A stretch of DNA of 64,000 nucleotides from JARRPM01 sp963765545 (GTDB lineage Bacteria > Pseudomonadota > Gammaproteobacteria > Pseudomonadales > Halieaceae). The notes below the pieces were generated by a model. It was not told the origin of the DNA, made no database searches, and saw only the letters and a list, made by a program, of their open reading frames with translations. The stretch is from the NCBI GenBank assembly GCA_963765545.1, contig CAVXWW010000008.1:1-64000 (forward strand). The letters are read 5' to 3'. Shown here piece after piece: positions 1 through 7,744 of this stretch (position 1 is its first letter; every line of letters begins with the position of its first letter). A program made the position numbers and the translations under genes.

Positions 1-353
1 AGCATACCGGCGATGAACGCCCCCATGCCCATGGAGAGTCCAGCCGCCTCCATGCCCGTCGCGGTCGCCAGTACGATCAGCAGGGCGGACGCTGTCATGA
101 CCTCTGCGCTGCCATAACTGGACATGAGACGAAGGAAGGGATTCAACAGGAACACCACACCCAGCTCAGCGATATGCAGGATGGTGTCGGGATCATTCAC
201 CAGGTTCAGGACGGAGGGACCGATGAGCACCCCTGCTACCAGGTAGCCCAGGATGGCGCCCAGCTTCAGTTTTTTGAATACCGGCACAGCAAGCACTGCC
301 GCGCCCAGGAATACGATCGTTGAACCCAGTAAACTCATTGCCCCTGCACTCAT
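1..353 (-). CDS. KefB/KefC-type cation:proton antiporter, partial at window edge and internally deleted
   Basis: The 117 residues visible begin like the glutathione-gated potassium efflux / CPA2 antiporter family: a first membrane segment, then LGYLVAGVLIGPSVL and ILHIAELGVVFLL. Family members normally continue with the GLEL helix and some 150 further residues. Here the sequence passes without a frameshift into NPFLRLMSSYGSAEVMTASA and GLSMGMGAFIAGM, which belongs to the second half of the antiporter domain. The middle of the transport domain is therefore missing, with the junction near 145-150. The C-terminal half and any RCK domain lie outside the window. The ATG at 353 is followed by another at 338 and either could be used. 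Family recognition is firm; the deletion is inferred from remembered family alignments. The product is unlikely to transport. Confidence 0.72.
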   Translation of the reverse strand, partial: MSAGAMSLLGSTIVFLGAAVLAVPVFKKLKLGAILGYLVAGVLIGPSVLNLVNDPDTILHIAELGVVFLLNPFLRLMSSYGSAEVMTASALLIVLATATGMEAAGLSMGMGAFIAGM

Positions 354-530
354 CCGATGAAAACACCAACGCCAGTGTTCACGCTTGCGCGGACATTTTC
401 AATGCGCGCTGCACTATACAGCCAACCGTTTGGGGCCCGGGCTCCAAAAGCCCGGGGGAACGCGTTTGATATCAACCAACAGGGGTGGCAATCTCAGCAC
501 TCTCGATTCTGCCAAAGGACAAGTTCACTC

Positions 531-1190
531 ATGGAACTGTACGATGTAATGCGAACGACCTTCGCCTGCCGGGAATTCACCGGCGAGCCGCTGCCGCCGC
601 AAGTACTGCAGCGAATTGTCGAGAACGCACGCTTTGCGCCCAGCGGTGGTAATCGCCAGGGTTGGCGAATCATCAACGTGACCGACCCTGGCATAAAAAA
701 CCAGCTCGCAGACCTCTCGATCCCAACCGCCACCCGTTACCTGCTGCAGGTCCAGGCCGGTGAGAATCCCCTGAACACCGTCCGGGCAAGTGCTGTTTCT
801 GACGAACAGGTAGCGGCAGCCGAATCGCCAGACTGGCTGGTCGCCCATATTCGCAATGCCCCCACGCTTCTGGTAATCACGGTCGACCTGGGCCTGATTG
901 CCAGCATGGACAAGGACCTCGATCGCATAGGCCTGGTGAGCGGCGGATCGATCTATCCGCTGGCCTGGAATATCCTGCTGGCAGCACGCAATGAGGGTTA
1001 CGGCGGCACCATGACAACCTGGGGGGTGGCTGCTGAGCCCGCAGTACAAACATTGCTCAACATTCCACCGGACTGGGCGGTCGCAGCCATAATGCCTTTG
1101 GGCAAACCGGTAAAACAGCTGACCAGGCTCAAGCGAAAACCCGTGAACGAGATACTATTTGCCGATCGCTGGGACGGCGCGGCAACCTGA
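531..1190 (+). CDS. Nitroreductase family FMN-dependent oxidoreductase
   Basis: 219-residue protein of the nitroreductase fold. Family members use FMN to reduce nitro groups, quinones or flavins with NAD(P)H in the cytoplasm; the substrate here is unknown. The N-terminus carries the typical Arg-rich FMN-phosphate region (TTFACREF) followed by APSGGNRQGWR, and a glycine-rich GYGGTMTTWG segment lies towards the C-terminus. The reading frame stays open 58 codons further upstream to 357, but that stretch has no family similarity. The ATG at 531 has AAAGGAC upstream and starts exactly where the domain begins, so I chose it. It is transcribed away from the antiporter fragment and converges on the thioesterase operon. 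Confidence 0.85.
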   Translation: MELYDVMRTTFACREFTGEPLPPQVLQRIVENARFAPSGGNRQGWRIINVTDPGIKNQLADLSIPTATRYLLQVQAGENPLNTVRASAVSDEQVAAAESPDWLVAHIRNAPTLLVITVDLGLIASMDKDLDRIGLVSGGSIYPLAWNILLAARNEGYGGTMTTWGVAAEPAVQTLLNIPPDWAVAAIMPLGKPVKQLTRLKRKPVNEILFADRWDGAAT

Positions 1191-1228
1191 ACCTGGCCAG
1201 CAGCCGACAGAAACCAGTTCGAACGGTA

Positions 1229-1663
1229 TCAGGCCAGGCAGGGCCTGTTGGCGATAATAGCCGCCCGGAACCCTGCCGGAATCGGTGTGGCAGCGCGGGT
1301 TTCCTTGTCGGTAAACACCTGGGTAATTGACCCCTTCGCCAGCTGGAGGGCCGAGTTCTCGCAATAGATCTCGAAGCCGATGTCAGCGCTGGTGTTACCC
1401 AGCCGTGAATAACCGGTGAACACACGCACCGTGTCGAACGCCTTGCACTCGCCCAGGTAATCGCAACTCACGTTAACGGTGAAAATAAAACAGGGGGCCT
1501 GCTGCGGGTTCATTGCCTGCAGACCCAGACTTTCCATGTAGAAACCCGCGACCTCATCGGCATACACCAGATAGTTGGCAAAGTAGAGGTGCCCCTGCGC
1601 ATCGGTGTCACTGTAGCGAACACGCAGGGTATCGCTGAAAGGCAATGTACTTTTAGTCGTCAT
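1229..1663 (-). CDS. Acyl-CoA thioesterase, 4HBT/YbgC-like hotdog
   Basis: 144-residue single hotdog-domain protein. The motif VRYSDTDAQGHLYFANY is the 4-hydroxybenzoyl-CoA thioesterase signature: an Asp followed by GH, then an Asn before a Tyr. Family members hydrolyse acyl-CoA thioesters in the cytoplasm; the chain specificity is not readable. It is the last gene of a minus-strand operon behind the glutathione S-transferase, with 10 bases between the upstream stop and this ATG. An upstream in-frame start at 1696 would lie inside the transferase gene and encodes no conserved residues, so the start at 1663 (MTTKSTLPF) is preferred. No good ribosome site is visible, which suggests translation coupled to the upstream gene. 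Confidence 0.83.
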   Translation of the reverse strand: MTTKSTLPFSDTLRVRYSDTDAQGHLYFANYLVYADEVAGFYMESLGLQAMNPQQAPCFIFTVNVSCDYLGECKAFDTVRVFTGYSRLGNTSADIGFEIYCENSALQLAKGSITQVFTDKETRAATPIPAGFRAAIIANRPCLA

Positions 1664-1673
1664 AGTGGGCGCG

Positions 1674-2453
1674 TCAGAAGTCCAGTGGCAAGCCAATATG
1701 CTCCCGGAATATAAAGTCCCGGTGCTCCATCAGGCAGGCCTCAGGCTTGTAGCCCGTCTCCCGAAACAGGATGCCAGCCACGCTCTCCCAGGCTGCGCGC
1801 ACGCCGGCAGGTATCGGGCAAAGCTCCGGCGCAAGTGGCTTCAGGGTCTGGGAGAAGCAGGCCCAGTAAAGGTCTAGCGCAGTGACGCTGTCGCCGATGA
1901 AATAGCGGTTACCGAGGGCTCGTTGGCGGTCAAGTTGTTCCTCCAACCGGCCCAGGATCGAGACCATTTTCGCGGCCGCGGCATCAGCTGCCTCGGCACT
2001 ATAGCGATAGTCCCTGAACATCGGGTTCGCAGCCACGGCGTCCGGCCCCAGCGCTTCCTCCATACCGCGCAGCATGAGATAACGCCCGCTCCAGAGCATA
2101 CCGCCCTCCCCCGCAACTTCATTGAGCAAGCCGTTCATCAAGATCCGGTCTTCAATACCTGCTGGCACCAGGGAGGGCTCTGGTTGCAGCCGTTCTGCGA
2201 GGTTGAGTATATCCAGCCAGGTTACCCGGGGAGGCTCATCCCGATACATGGCTGTAGGAGCATTGCGATGCCCGGTCCAGGCGACCAGCTCCTCGTTGTC
2301 GGCGCCCGCCGCCTGAAACACAGCCGTGAAGGGTATTTTTTTGGCGGCCAGTACCGCTTTTGCGGCCTCGCTCCAGGGCGCGGGTATCCCCGCCGTAAGT
2401 GCCAGCCGCAACCCGTCGAGCCGCCGGGCTGCCTCAACCTTTACATAGTCCAC
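1674..2453 (-). CDS. Glutathione S-transferase-like protein
   Basis: 259 residues with a thioredoxin-like N-terminal half (residues 14-90: PAPWSEAAKAVLAAKKIPF and a thiol-binding-type region near APTAMYRDEPPRVTWLDIL) and an all-helical C-terminal half containing GDSVTALDLYWACF, the usual N-capping and hydrophobic staple region of GST C-terminal domains. No cysteine sits at the usual catalytic place; a Ser follows PAPW. The start is a GTG one base after the TAG of the DUF1295 gene and is preceded by GGAGAA, which supports it. It is the middle gene of a three-gene operon with the membrane enzyme and the thioesterase, so it may act on a lipid- or steroid-derived electrophile. The substrate is unknown. 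Confidence 0.75.
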   Translation of the reverse strand: MDYVKVEAARRLDGLRLALTAGIPAPWSEAAKAVLAAKKIPFTAVFQAAGADNEELVAWTGHRNAPTAMYRDEPPRVTWLDILNLAERLQPEPSLVPAGIEDRILMNGLLNEVAGEGGMLWSGRYLMLRGMEEALGPDAVAANPMFRDYRYSAEAADAAAAKMVSILGRLEEQLDRQRALGNRYFIGDSVTALDLYWACFSQTLKPLAPELCPIPAGVRAAWESVAGILFRETGYKPEACLMEHRDFIFREHIGLPLDF

Positions 2454-2454
2454 A

Positions 2455-3402
2455 CTATTCTCCTGTCGTCCCAGCCTGCACAGGGCTGTCCACCAAGGGT
2501 AGCTTCTTTCGCGGCCTGGGCACCAGCATGGATACGCTGCTGATCACCCGGGCATATTCTGGCCTGCGCTCAAGGCTGCGCTGTTCCATCATCGGGATAC
2601 TGGCAAAGACAAACATCAGCGTCATCAACACGCTACCGATACAAAGCCAGTACCAACCCTGCGGATACGCCGCGAGCCCGAACAGGAACAGGCCGAACCA
2701 GAATCCCAGTTCGCCGAAGTAGTTGGGATGACGTGACCATGCCCACAGACCGGTTTCCAGCTGTTCACCCTCGCGACGTCGCCGGATAAAGCCGTGCAGC
2801 TGGAAATCGGCAATCATCTGCAATGTGATCGCACCCGCGGTAACGACAAAAGCCACGATATCCAGCCAACCGACCGCCCGATCACCCAGGCAATAAACCG
2901 CGTAAACCGGCAGTAGCCCGGCAAACACCTGCAATGTCGGGAAAAGATGAATACCGAACAGGTCGGTGAGCAGGGCCAGGCGCGGCGACTTTTCCCTCAG
3001 CATGACATAGCGCCAGTCCTCGTGTTGCATACCTTCCCAGAAGTACGCCCAATTCAGGGTAAGCCTGGTAGCCCAGTAGAGGATCAGGCCAAGCACCAGC
3101 AGTTCGCGCAACGGTGGCGCCGCGGCTGTACCTGCTGCCATCCAGTACAGCGCGATAAACACCGGAATGACACTCCAGTAGGCGTCGTAAAAACTCGAAT
3201 TGCCGTAGGCGCGACTGAAGACAAATATCACTGCGGTCGCAATGAGGTCGGCGACTAGAACGTCAAGCAGCGGGCCGCGGTCCAGCCAGTACAGGCTGGC
3301 TCCGCCTGCAAACAGTGCTATGACATAGGCGACAGTCACACGCAGCAGTCCTTCACTTTTGCTCATGGCTGCATTCCCACTCATGGCTTTTATTTCGCTC
3401 AT
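2455..3402 (-). CDS. DUF1295 / steroid 5-alpha-reductase-like membrane enzyme
   Basis: 315-residue polytopic inner-membrane protein with about seven hydrophobic segments. The middle region YWATRLTLNWAYFWEGMQHE and the late motif LWAWSRHPNYFGELGFW are the hallmark of the DUF1295 family, which is related to steroid 5-alpha reductases and isoprenylcysteine methyltransferases. The Arg-His-Pro-Asn-Tyr stretch is the cofactor-side signature. The first 13 codons contain three in-frame ATGs in an imperfect 18-base repeat, so the exact start is uncertain; the outermost is given. It heads the operon with the transferase and thioesterase and is divergent from the molybdopterin oxidoreductase across about 170 bases. 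The substrate is unknown. Confidence 0.85.
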   Translation of the reverse strand: MSEIKAMSGNAAMSKSEGLLRVTVAYVIALFAGGASLYWLDRGPLLDVLVADLIATAVIFVFSRAYGNSSFYDAYWSVIPVFIALYWMAAGTAAAPPLRELLVLGLILYWATRLTLNWAYFWEGMQHEDWRYVMLREKSPRLALLTDLFGIHLFPTLQVFAGLLPVYAVYCLGDRAVGWLDIVAFVVTAGAITLQMIADFQLHGFIRRRREGEQLETGLWAWSRHPNYFGELGFWFGLFLFGLAAYPQGWYWLCIGSVLMTLMFVFASIPMMEQRSLERRPEYARVISSVSMLVPRPRKKLPLVDSPVQAGTTGE

Positions 3403-3569
3403 GGCTGTTCTTCCCGGAAGGTGTGATCAAGGCGTACAAGAGTACCCACCTGTTTCTAAGGCGTCTGGCAATCCAGTTCAAGCTGTCAAACCACAACCGT
3501 CGGCCTGTACACGGTTTCCTGCAAAATCTGCTAACGTGAGCTGAAATTATATCAAGGCTGGACAGGTGC

Positions 3570-5789
3570 ATGTCGCGAACAGAAATCAAACATACCTTTT
3601 GTCGTATATGTGAAGCCAGCTGTGGTCTGGTGGCACAGGTCGAGGACGACAAGGTGGTCAACATCGCACCGAACAAGACCCATCACGGCACCCTGGGTTT
3701 TTCCTGCATGAAGGGCCTGCACCAGCACAAGATGTACGATTCGCCCGACCGCTTGCGCTACCCGATGAAACGGGTGGGAGATTCCTTTGTGCGAATCTCC
3801 TGGGAGCAGGCGTTGGCCGAAATAGGCGCCAAGGTCAGGGAGCTGCGAGGGGTGAGCCCACACTCCATAGGCATGTATGTCGGCACCGCCGCGGGCTTCA
3901 GCATTCTGCACCCGATTTTTGCCGAGGGCTTTATGCAGGGGCTGGGATCCCACAATATTTTCTCCTCATCCACCCAGGATTGCGCCAATCGCTTCGCCGC
4001 TGCAAAGGAGATGTACGGCTTTCCATTTTTCCAGCCATTCGTAGACCTTGATAACGTGGAGTGCATGCTGGTGGTGGGCACAAACCCCGTCGTCTCGAAA
4101 TGGACCTTTTTGCAGGTCGCTCACCCCGTAAAGCGCCTGAAAGAGGTCAAGGCGCGCGGCGGCCGGATTATTGTCATCGATCCGCGCTACACGGAGACCG
4201 CAAAAGTCGCCGGCGAGCACCAGTTCATCAAACCCAATGCCGACGTGTTCTTTTTTCTCTCCTTTCTGCAGGAAATATTTGCATCGGGTCGTTTTGATGA
4301 AGCGACGGTAAAGCAACACAGCACAGGGCTGGACGAACTGCGCTCTGCGGTATCTGCATGGAGCCCCGAAAGCACCGCCAAGGTAACGGGTATCGCCCCG
4401 GACAAACTGCGCCAACTGGTTGGCACGTTCTGCGACGCAAACGGTGCCGCCATCGTCACAGGCACGGGGCTGGGCATGGGGCAGGACGGCACTTTGGCGC
4501 AGTGGCTGGCGGAGTGCATCATCGCGGTGACCGGCAATCTGGACCGGCGTGGCGGCACCCTGGTGGGCGAGGGCATCTTTGATTTTGCGGGCTTCGCCAA
4601 GAAGAAAGGCATGTTCATGCGCAAGGCCCGCTCACGCATTGGCAATTTTCGCGAACTCAATGGCGGCTTTCCGGGCGGCATCCTGGCGGATGAAATCCTC
4701 ACGCCGGGCAAGGACCAGATCAAGTCACTGTTTGTCACCGGCGGTAACCCTTTGCTGACCATGGCCAATTCAGCGCGACTCAGTGAAGCCCTGGAAAAAC
4801 TCGAATTACTCGTGGTTACCGATATCTACCTGAACGAAACCGCCTCCCTGGCGCATTATGTATTGCCGGCCACTTCCCCGCTGCAGCGCCCGGACCTGCC
4901 TTTTGTCTTCCCCCTGTTCCTGGGTATGCAATCCATTCCCTACCTGGCGGCGACCGACGCCCTGGTGGAGCCCGAAGGGGAACAACGCGATGAAGCCTCC
5001 ATTTACACGGACCTTGCCTCGGCGGCAGGGGTGGGTCTGTTTGGCTCAAAAGGAGTGCAGTGGGTACTGCGTGCCCTGAAGGCGGTAAATAAACTGCGGC
5101 ATCCAGCAAAAAGAGCTGGCCTGCCCCAGCGTTTTATCCTTGACCAGATGCTTCGCCGCTCGGGCCAGGGGAGTTTCGATGAACTGCTGCAATATCCCCA
5201 GGGCAAGCCCAGGGAGCAGGTAGCTCCGGGCACTTTTCTCGGAAAACGGCCGACCACCGATGACGGCATGGTGCATCTTGCGCCGACTGACTTTATCGCC
5301 GCGGCAATGGGGCTGGAAAAACGTTTCTCCGAGCTGGAGTCCAGCAACGTTGACGGCGTCCTTCGACTCATCTCAAAGCGCGCGCACAGCACGCACAATT
5401 CATGGACCCAGAATATTGACGAACTCACCAATGGCGAACGCAACCAGACCAACTACGTGTACATGCATCCCGAGGACGGTGCCAGGCTGGGCCTGGACGA
5501 GGGCGACGTGGCGGACATCGAGTCAGCCACGGCGAGCATTCGCCTGCCGGTAAAACTGCTGGAGGAACTGATGCCGGGCACTGTATCCGTACCGCACGGC
5601 TGGGGCCATCAGCGGGCGCGGGGCTTGTCCGTGGCAAGCGGACTGGCGGGAGCCAATGTCAACATTCTCGCATCCGACGGCCCCGACAGTGTCGAACAAC
5701 TCTCCGGAATGTCCCATCTTTCCGGCATACCGGTTACCGTGCGCTCCGCCACCGGACCAGTAAACAGGCAAAGCTGGAGCGGCCAATAG
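3570..5789 (+). CDS. Molybdopterin-dependent oxidoreductase, DMSO reductase superfamily
   Basis: 739-residue catalytic subunit. The N-terminus has a 4Fe-4S motif formed by Cys11, Cys14, Cys18 and Cys46 (CRICEASC, then GFSCMKG). The molybdopterin-binding domains follow, and a C-terminal molydopterin-dinucleotide-binding domain covers about residues 605-730 (HNSWTQNIDELTNGERNQT; VSVPHGWGHQ). Around residues 132-142 (SSSTQDCANRF), where the protein ligand to molybdenum normally sits, Cys138 is the likely ligand; no in-frame TGA is present, so it is not a selenoprotein. There is no Tat signal, so the enzyme is probably cytoplasmic. No electron-transfer subunit lies beside it. The substrate cannot be told; formate, nitrate and other oxyanion enzymes share this architecture. 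GGACAGG lies upstream of the start. Confidence 0.85.
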   Translation: MSRTEIKHTFCRICEASCGLVAQVEDDKVVNIAPNKTHHGTLGFSCMKGLHQHKMYDSPDRLRYPMKRVGDSFVRISWEQALAEIGAKVRELRGVSPHSIGMYVGTAAGFSILHPIFAEGFMQGLGSHNIFSSSTQDCANRFAAAKEMYGFPFFQPFVDLDNVECMLVVGTNPVVSKWTFLQVAHPVKRLKEVKARGGRIIVIDPRYTETAKVAGEHQFIKPNADVFFFLSFLQEIFASGRFDEATVKQHSTGLDELRSAVSAWSPESTAKVTGIAPDKLRQLVGTFCDANGAAIVTGTGLGMGQDGTLAQWLAECIIAVTGNLDRRGGTLVGEGIFDFAGFAKKKGMFMRKARSRIGNFRELNGGFPGGILADEILTPGKDQIKSLFVTGGNPLLTMANSARLSEALEKLELLVVTDIYLNETASLAHYVLPATSPLQRPDLPFVFPLFLGMQSIPYLAATDALVEPEGEQRDEASIYTDLASAAGVGLFGSKGVQWVLRALKAVNKLRHPAKRAGLPQRFILDQMLRRSGQGSFDELLQYPQGKPREQVAPGTFLGKRPTTDDGMVHLAPTDFIAAAMGLEKRFSELESSNVDGVLRLISKRAHSTHNSWTQNIDELTNGERNQTNYVYMHPEDGARLGLDEGDVADIESATASIRLPVKLLEELMPGTVSVPHGWGHQRARGLSVASGLAGANVNILASDGPDSVEQLSGMSHLSGIPVTVRSATGPVNRQSWSGQ

Positions 5790-5862
5790 TGCCCGGCACG
5801 GCAGGATGCCGACCCATCCTGGCCAGACCCACATCCGCCAGTGCTCATGCAGGGGCCAACAG

Positions 5863-6450
5863 GTGCCACTAACACAGGGTGGGGGATATGTCTCCCGGGC
5901 ACTACTTCGGCAGATGCTCGCCCACGGCACTATTGCCCTTCTGCTGGCCTACACCGTTTTCTACCTGCATGCCCGGGAAATGACGGGCGCAAGCCGGTAC
6001 CTTGCCGCTGCCTGGGCCTTTGCCTGCGGATTTGCCCTGAGCCATATTATTCACGAGTGGGGGCACTTCCTGGGCGCAGTCACGAGCCGCTCGGCCCTCA
6101 CCATAAAGCCACGCATTCACCCACTCTTCTTCGATTTTGATTACCCGGCAAACCGACAGCAACAGTTTCTGTCCCTGAGTATCGGCGGACTGCTGGGCAA
6201 TATCGCACTGCTGGTTGCGCTGCTGCTTATGAACACACAGCACAGCCTGGTGCTCACCGCTTTGCTTGCGGCGGTGACAGGCCAACTCGTCTACGTTCTG
6301 ATTCTGGAACTGCCTGTATCCCTGGGTGTACTCGCGGGGCAGAAGCCACTGGAAGTCCTCGCCGCGCACTTTGGCCAGGGCCGGCCGCTGTTTGTTCGCG
6401 CCACTGCAGGCGGCGCGGTTGCCGCAGCCGTGGTGCTTCTTCTGTTCTAG
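5863..6450 (+). CDS. Polytopic membrane protein with HEWGH motif, possible M50-like metalloprotease
   Basis: About 195 residues with four to five hydrophobic segments. FALSHIIHEWGHFLGA places an HExxH zinc-binding motif inside a membrane segment, as in site-2 (M50) intramembrane proteases, and SLSIGGLLGNIALL resembles the following glycine-rich M50 helix. I do not see the third ligand, an NPxxDG-type motif, so the catalytic assignment is tentative; it could be a zinc-binding membrane protein of another kind. The frame is open from 5806, but the first 19 residues look non-coding. GTG at 5863 has AGGGG eight bases upstream; ATG at 5914 is the alternative. It follows the oxidoreductase by under 80 bases and is probably cotranscribed. 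Its stop codon overlaps the convergent gene's stop in CTAG. Confidence 0.6.
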   Translation: MPLTQGGGYVSRALLRQMLAHGTIALLLAYTVFYLHAREMTGASRYLAAAWAFACGFALSHIIHEWGHFLGAVTSRSALTIKPRIHPLFFDFDYPANRQQQFLSLSIGGLLGNIALLVALLLMNTQHSLVLTALLAAVTGQLVYVLILELPVSLGVLAGQKPLEVLAAHFGQGRPLFVRATAGGAVAAAVVLLLF

Positions 6451-7523
6451 ACGCGCATTTGCGCGGCACCGGTGACCGGGGGCAAATCCAGGGGCGAAAG
6501 AATACCCGCGGAGGCTTCACAGACGCCCGGGATGGCGTTCACCACACGATTCGCAGCGGTCCCGTTGCCACCCCCGGCGGGGCCGGGTTCAATCGCATCA
6601 TGGCCGTGAACGCTGAGAACGAGATCCGGACTGCCCTCGATCAATACCTGGTGGCATCCCTGGCCCTGGGGCGGGTAAGGCCAGTCCGGAGCGCACTGAT
6701 CGTCTATGCGGGTAACGTGCTCAACAACCAACCGCGCAACCCCATTTCGAATGCCACGTACCTCGAACCGAAACGCGCCCTGGCTGCCCTCTTCAAACAA
6801 GCCCATCCCCGGAACATCAACGGTGCGCTCCAGCGGCCGTCGCTCCACGAAGGTCTCTACACTGTCCAGTGGATACTCCAGCGCGCCCGCCAATATTCTC
6901 ACCATTGGCTCCCAAACCATTTTGAGGGAGAACTCCTCCAGCATTTGCGGTAGTTGCTCCATACCCTGACCAAAGCCGATCACCTCCCGCACGACCTGCG
7001 GCTGGTCGTATAAGGCGTAATTGAAAATTTCCTGGACACGAATCTGGCGAATGTCAGACACCACCCCACTGGCGAGAATGGGCAGAATATCCATTGCCCA
7101 GCCTGGATCGATACCCGAAATGAAGACCGAACTGTTACCCCTGACGCACGCCGCTCGCACCGGGTCAACTGCTGCCTCCAGACCACAGGCGGGATACAGC
7201 AGGGGGTAAAAAGATGTAGACACAACATTGACACCCGCCTCAAGGCAGGCGAGCAACTCCATAAAAGCGTCAGCTCCCCTGGTATCGGCGGTAGCGGCAT
7301 ACACCACGGCATCGGGTTTCTCCCGCTCCAGCAACGCCTGCCAATCGCTTGTTGCAAATACACCTGTTGCCTCGACACCGGCAAGTTCTCCCGCGTCGCA
7401 GCCCACCTTGGCCGGGTTGGACACAACAACCCCGACCAGCGCAAGGTTACTGTGCGATATCACCGCACGGATCGCCGGGCGCCCCACATTACCGGTACCC
7501 CAAACCACGACGCGCTTTTTCAT
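6447..7523 (-). CDS. Dihydrodipicolinate reductase-like NAD(P)-binding protein
   Basis: 358 residues opening with a Rossmann nucleotide-binding motif (VVVWGTGNVGRPAIRAV) typical of the dihydrodipicolinate-reductase N-terminal domain, followed by a C-terminal domain unlike true DapB. The family includes 2,4-diaminopentanoate dehydrogenase and many uncharacterised oxidoreductases of mycobacteria and marine proteobacteria. True lysine-pathway DapB is shorter, about 270 residues, so that role is not proposed. The frame stays open to 7550, but ATG at 7523 is preceded by GGGGGTGAT at good spacing and begins the fold directly. It is divergent from the first TonB-dependent receptor and may share its promoter region. 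Confidence 0.75.
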   Translation of the reverse strand: MKKRVVVWGTGNVGRPAIRAVISHSNLALVGVVVSNPAKVGCDAGELAGVEATGVFATSDWQALLEREKPDAVVYAATADTRGADAFMELLACLEAGVNVVSTSFYPLLYPACGLEAAVDPVRAACVRGNSSVFISGIDPGWAMDILPILASGVVSDIRQIRVQEIFNYALYDQPQVVREVIGFGQGMEQLPQMLEEFSLKMVWEPMVRILAGALEYPLDSVETFVERRPLERTVDVPGMGLFEEGSQGAFRFEVRGIRNGVARLVVEHVTRIDDQCAPDWPYPPQGQGCHQVLIEGSPDLVLSVHGHDAIEPGPAGGGNGTAANRVVNAIPGVCEASAGILSPLDLPPVTGAAQMRV

Positions 7524-7744
7524 AATCACCCCCATATTTCTACAAGCCAAAGGTTAACCCAGTTCGAGAAAACGGTTTAGCAAATTCGACCAATCAGATC
7601 TCACTGGCCATTAACGGGATGCTGGTCGCGATTACACGATTGTCCGGCTACATCACGCTTGCTACCAAAATGCATTTCAAGCAATCTGTTCATGGCGTCA
7701 GCGAATAATGCTGGGCGCTGGAATAACAATAATGAGGTGATGCA

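Noticed and set aside
3570..5789. Selenocysteine-containing formate dehydrogenase
   Set aside because: No in-frame TGA; Cys138 occupies the likely metal-ligand position and no partner subunits are present.
6447..7523. Lysine-pathway DapB
   Set aside because: Protein is about 90 residues longer and the C-terminal domain does not match.
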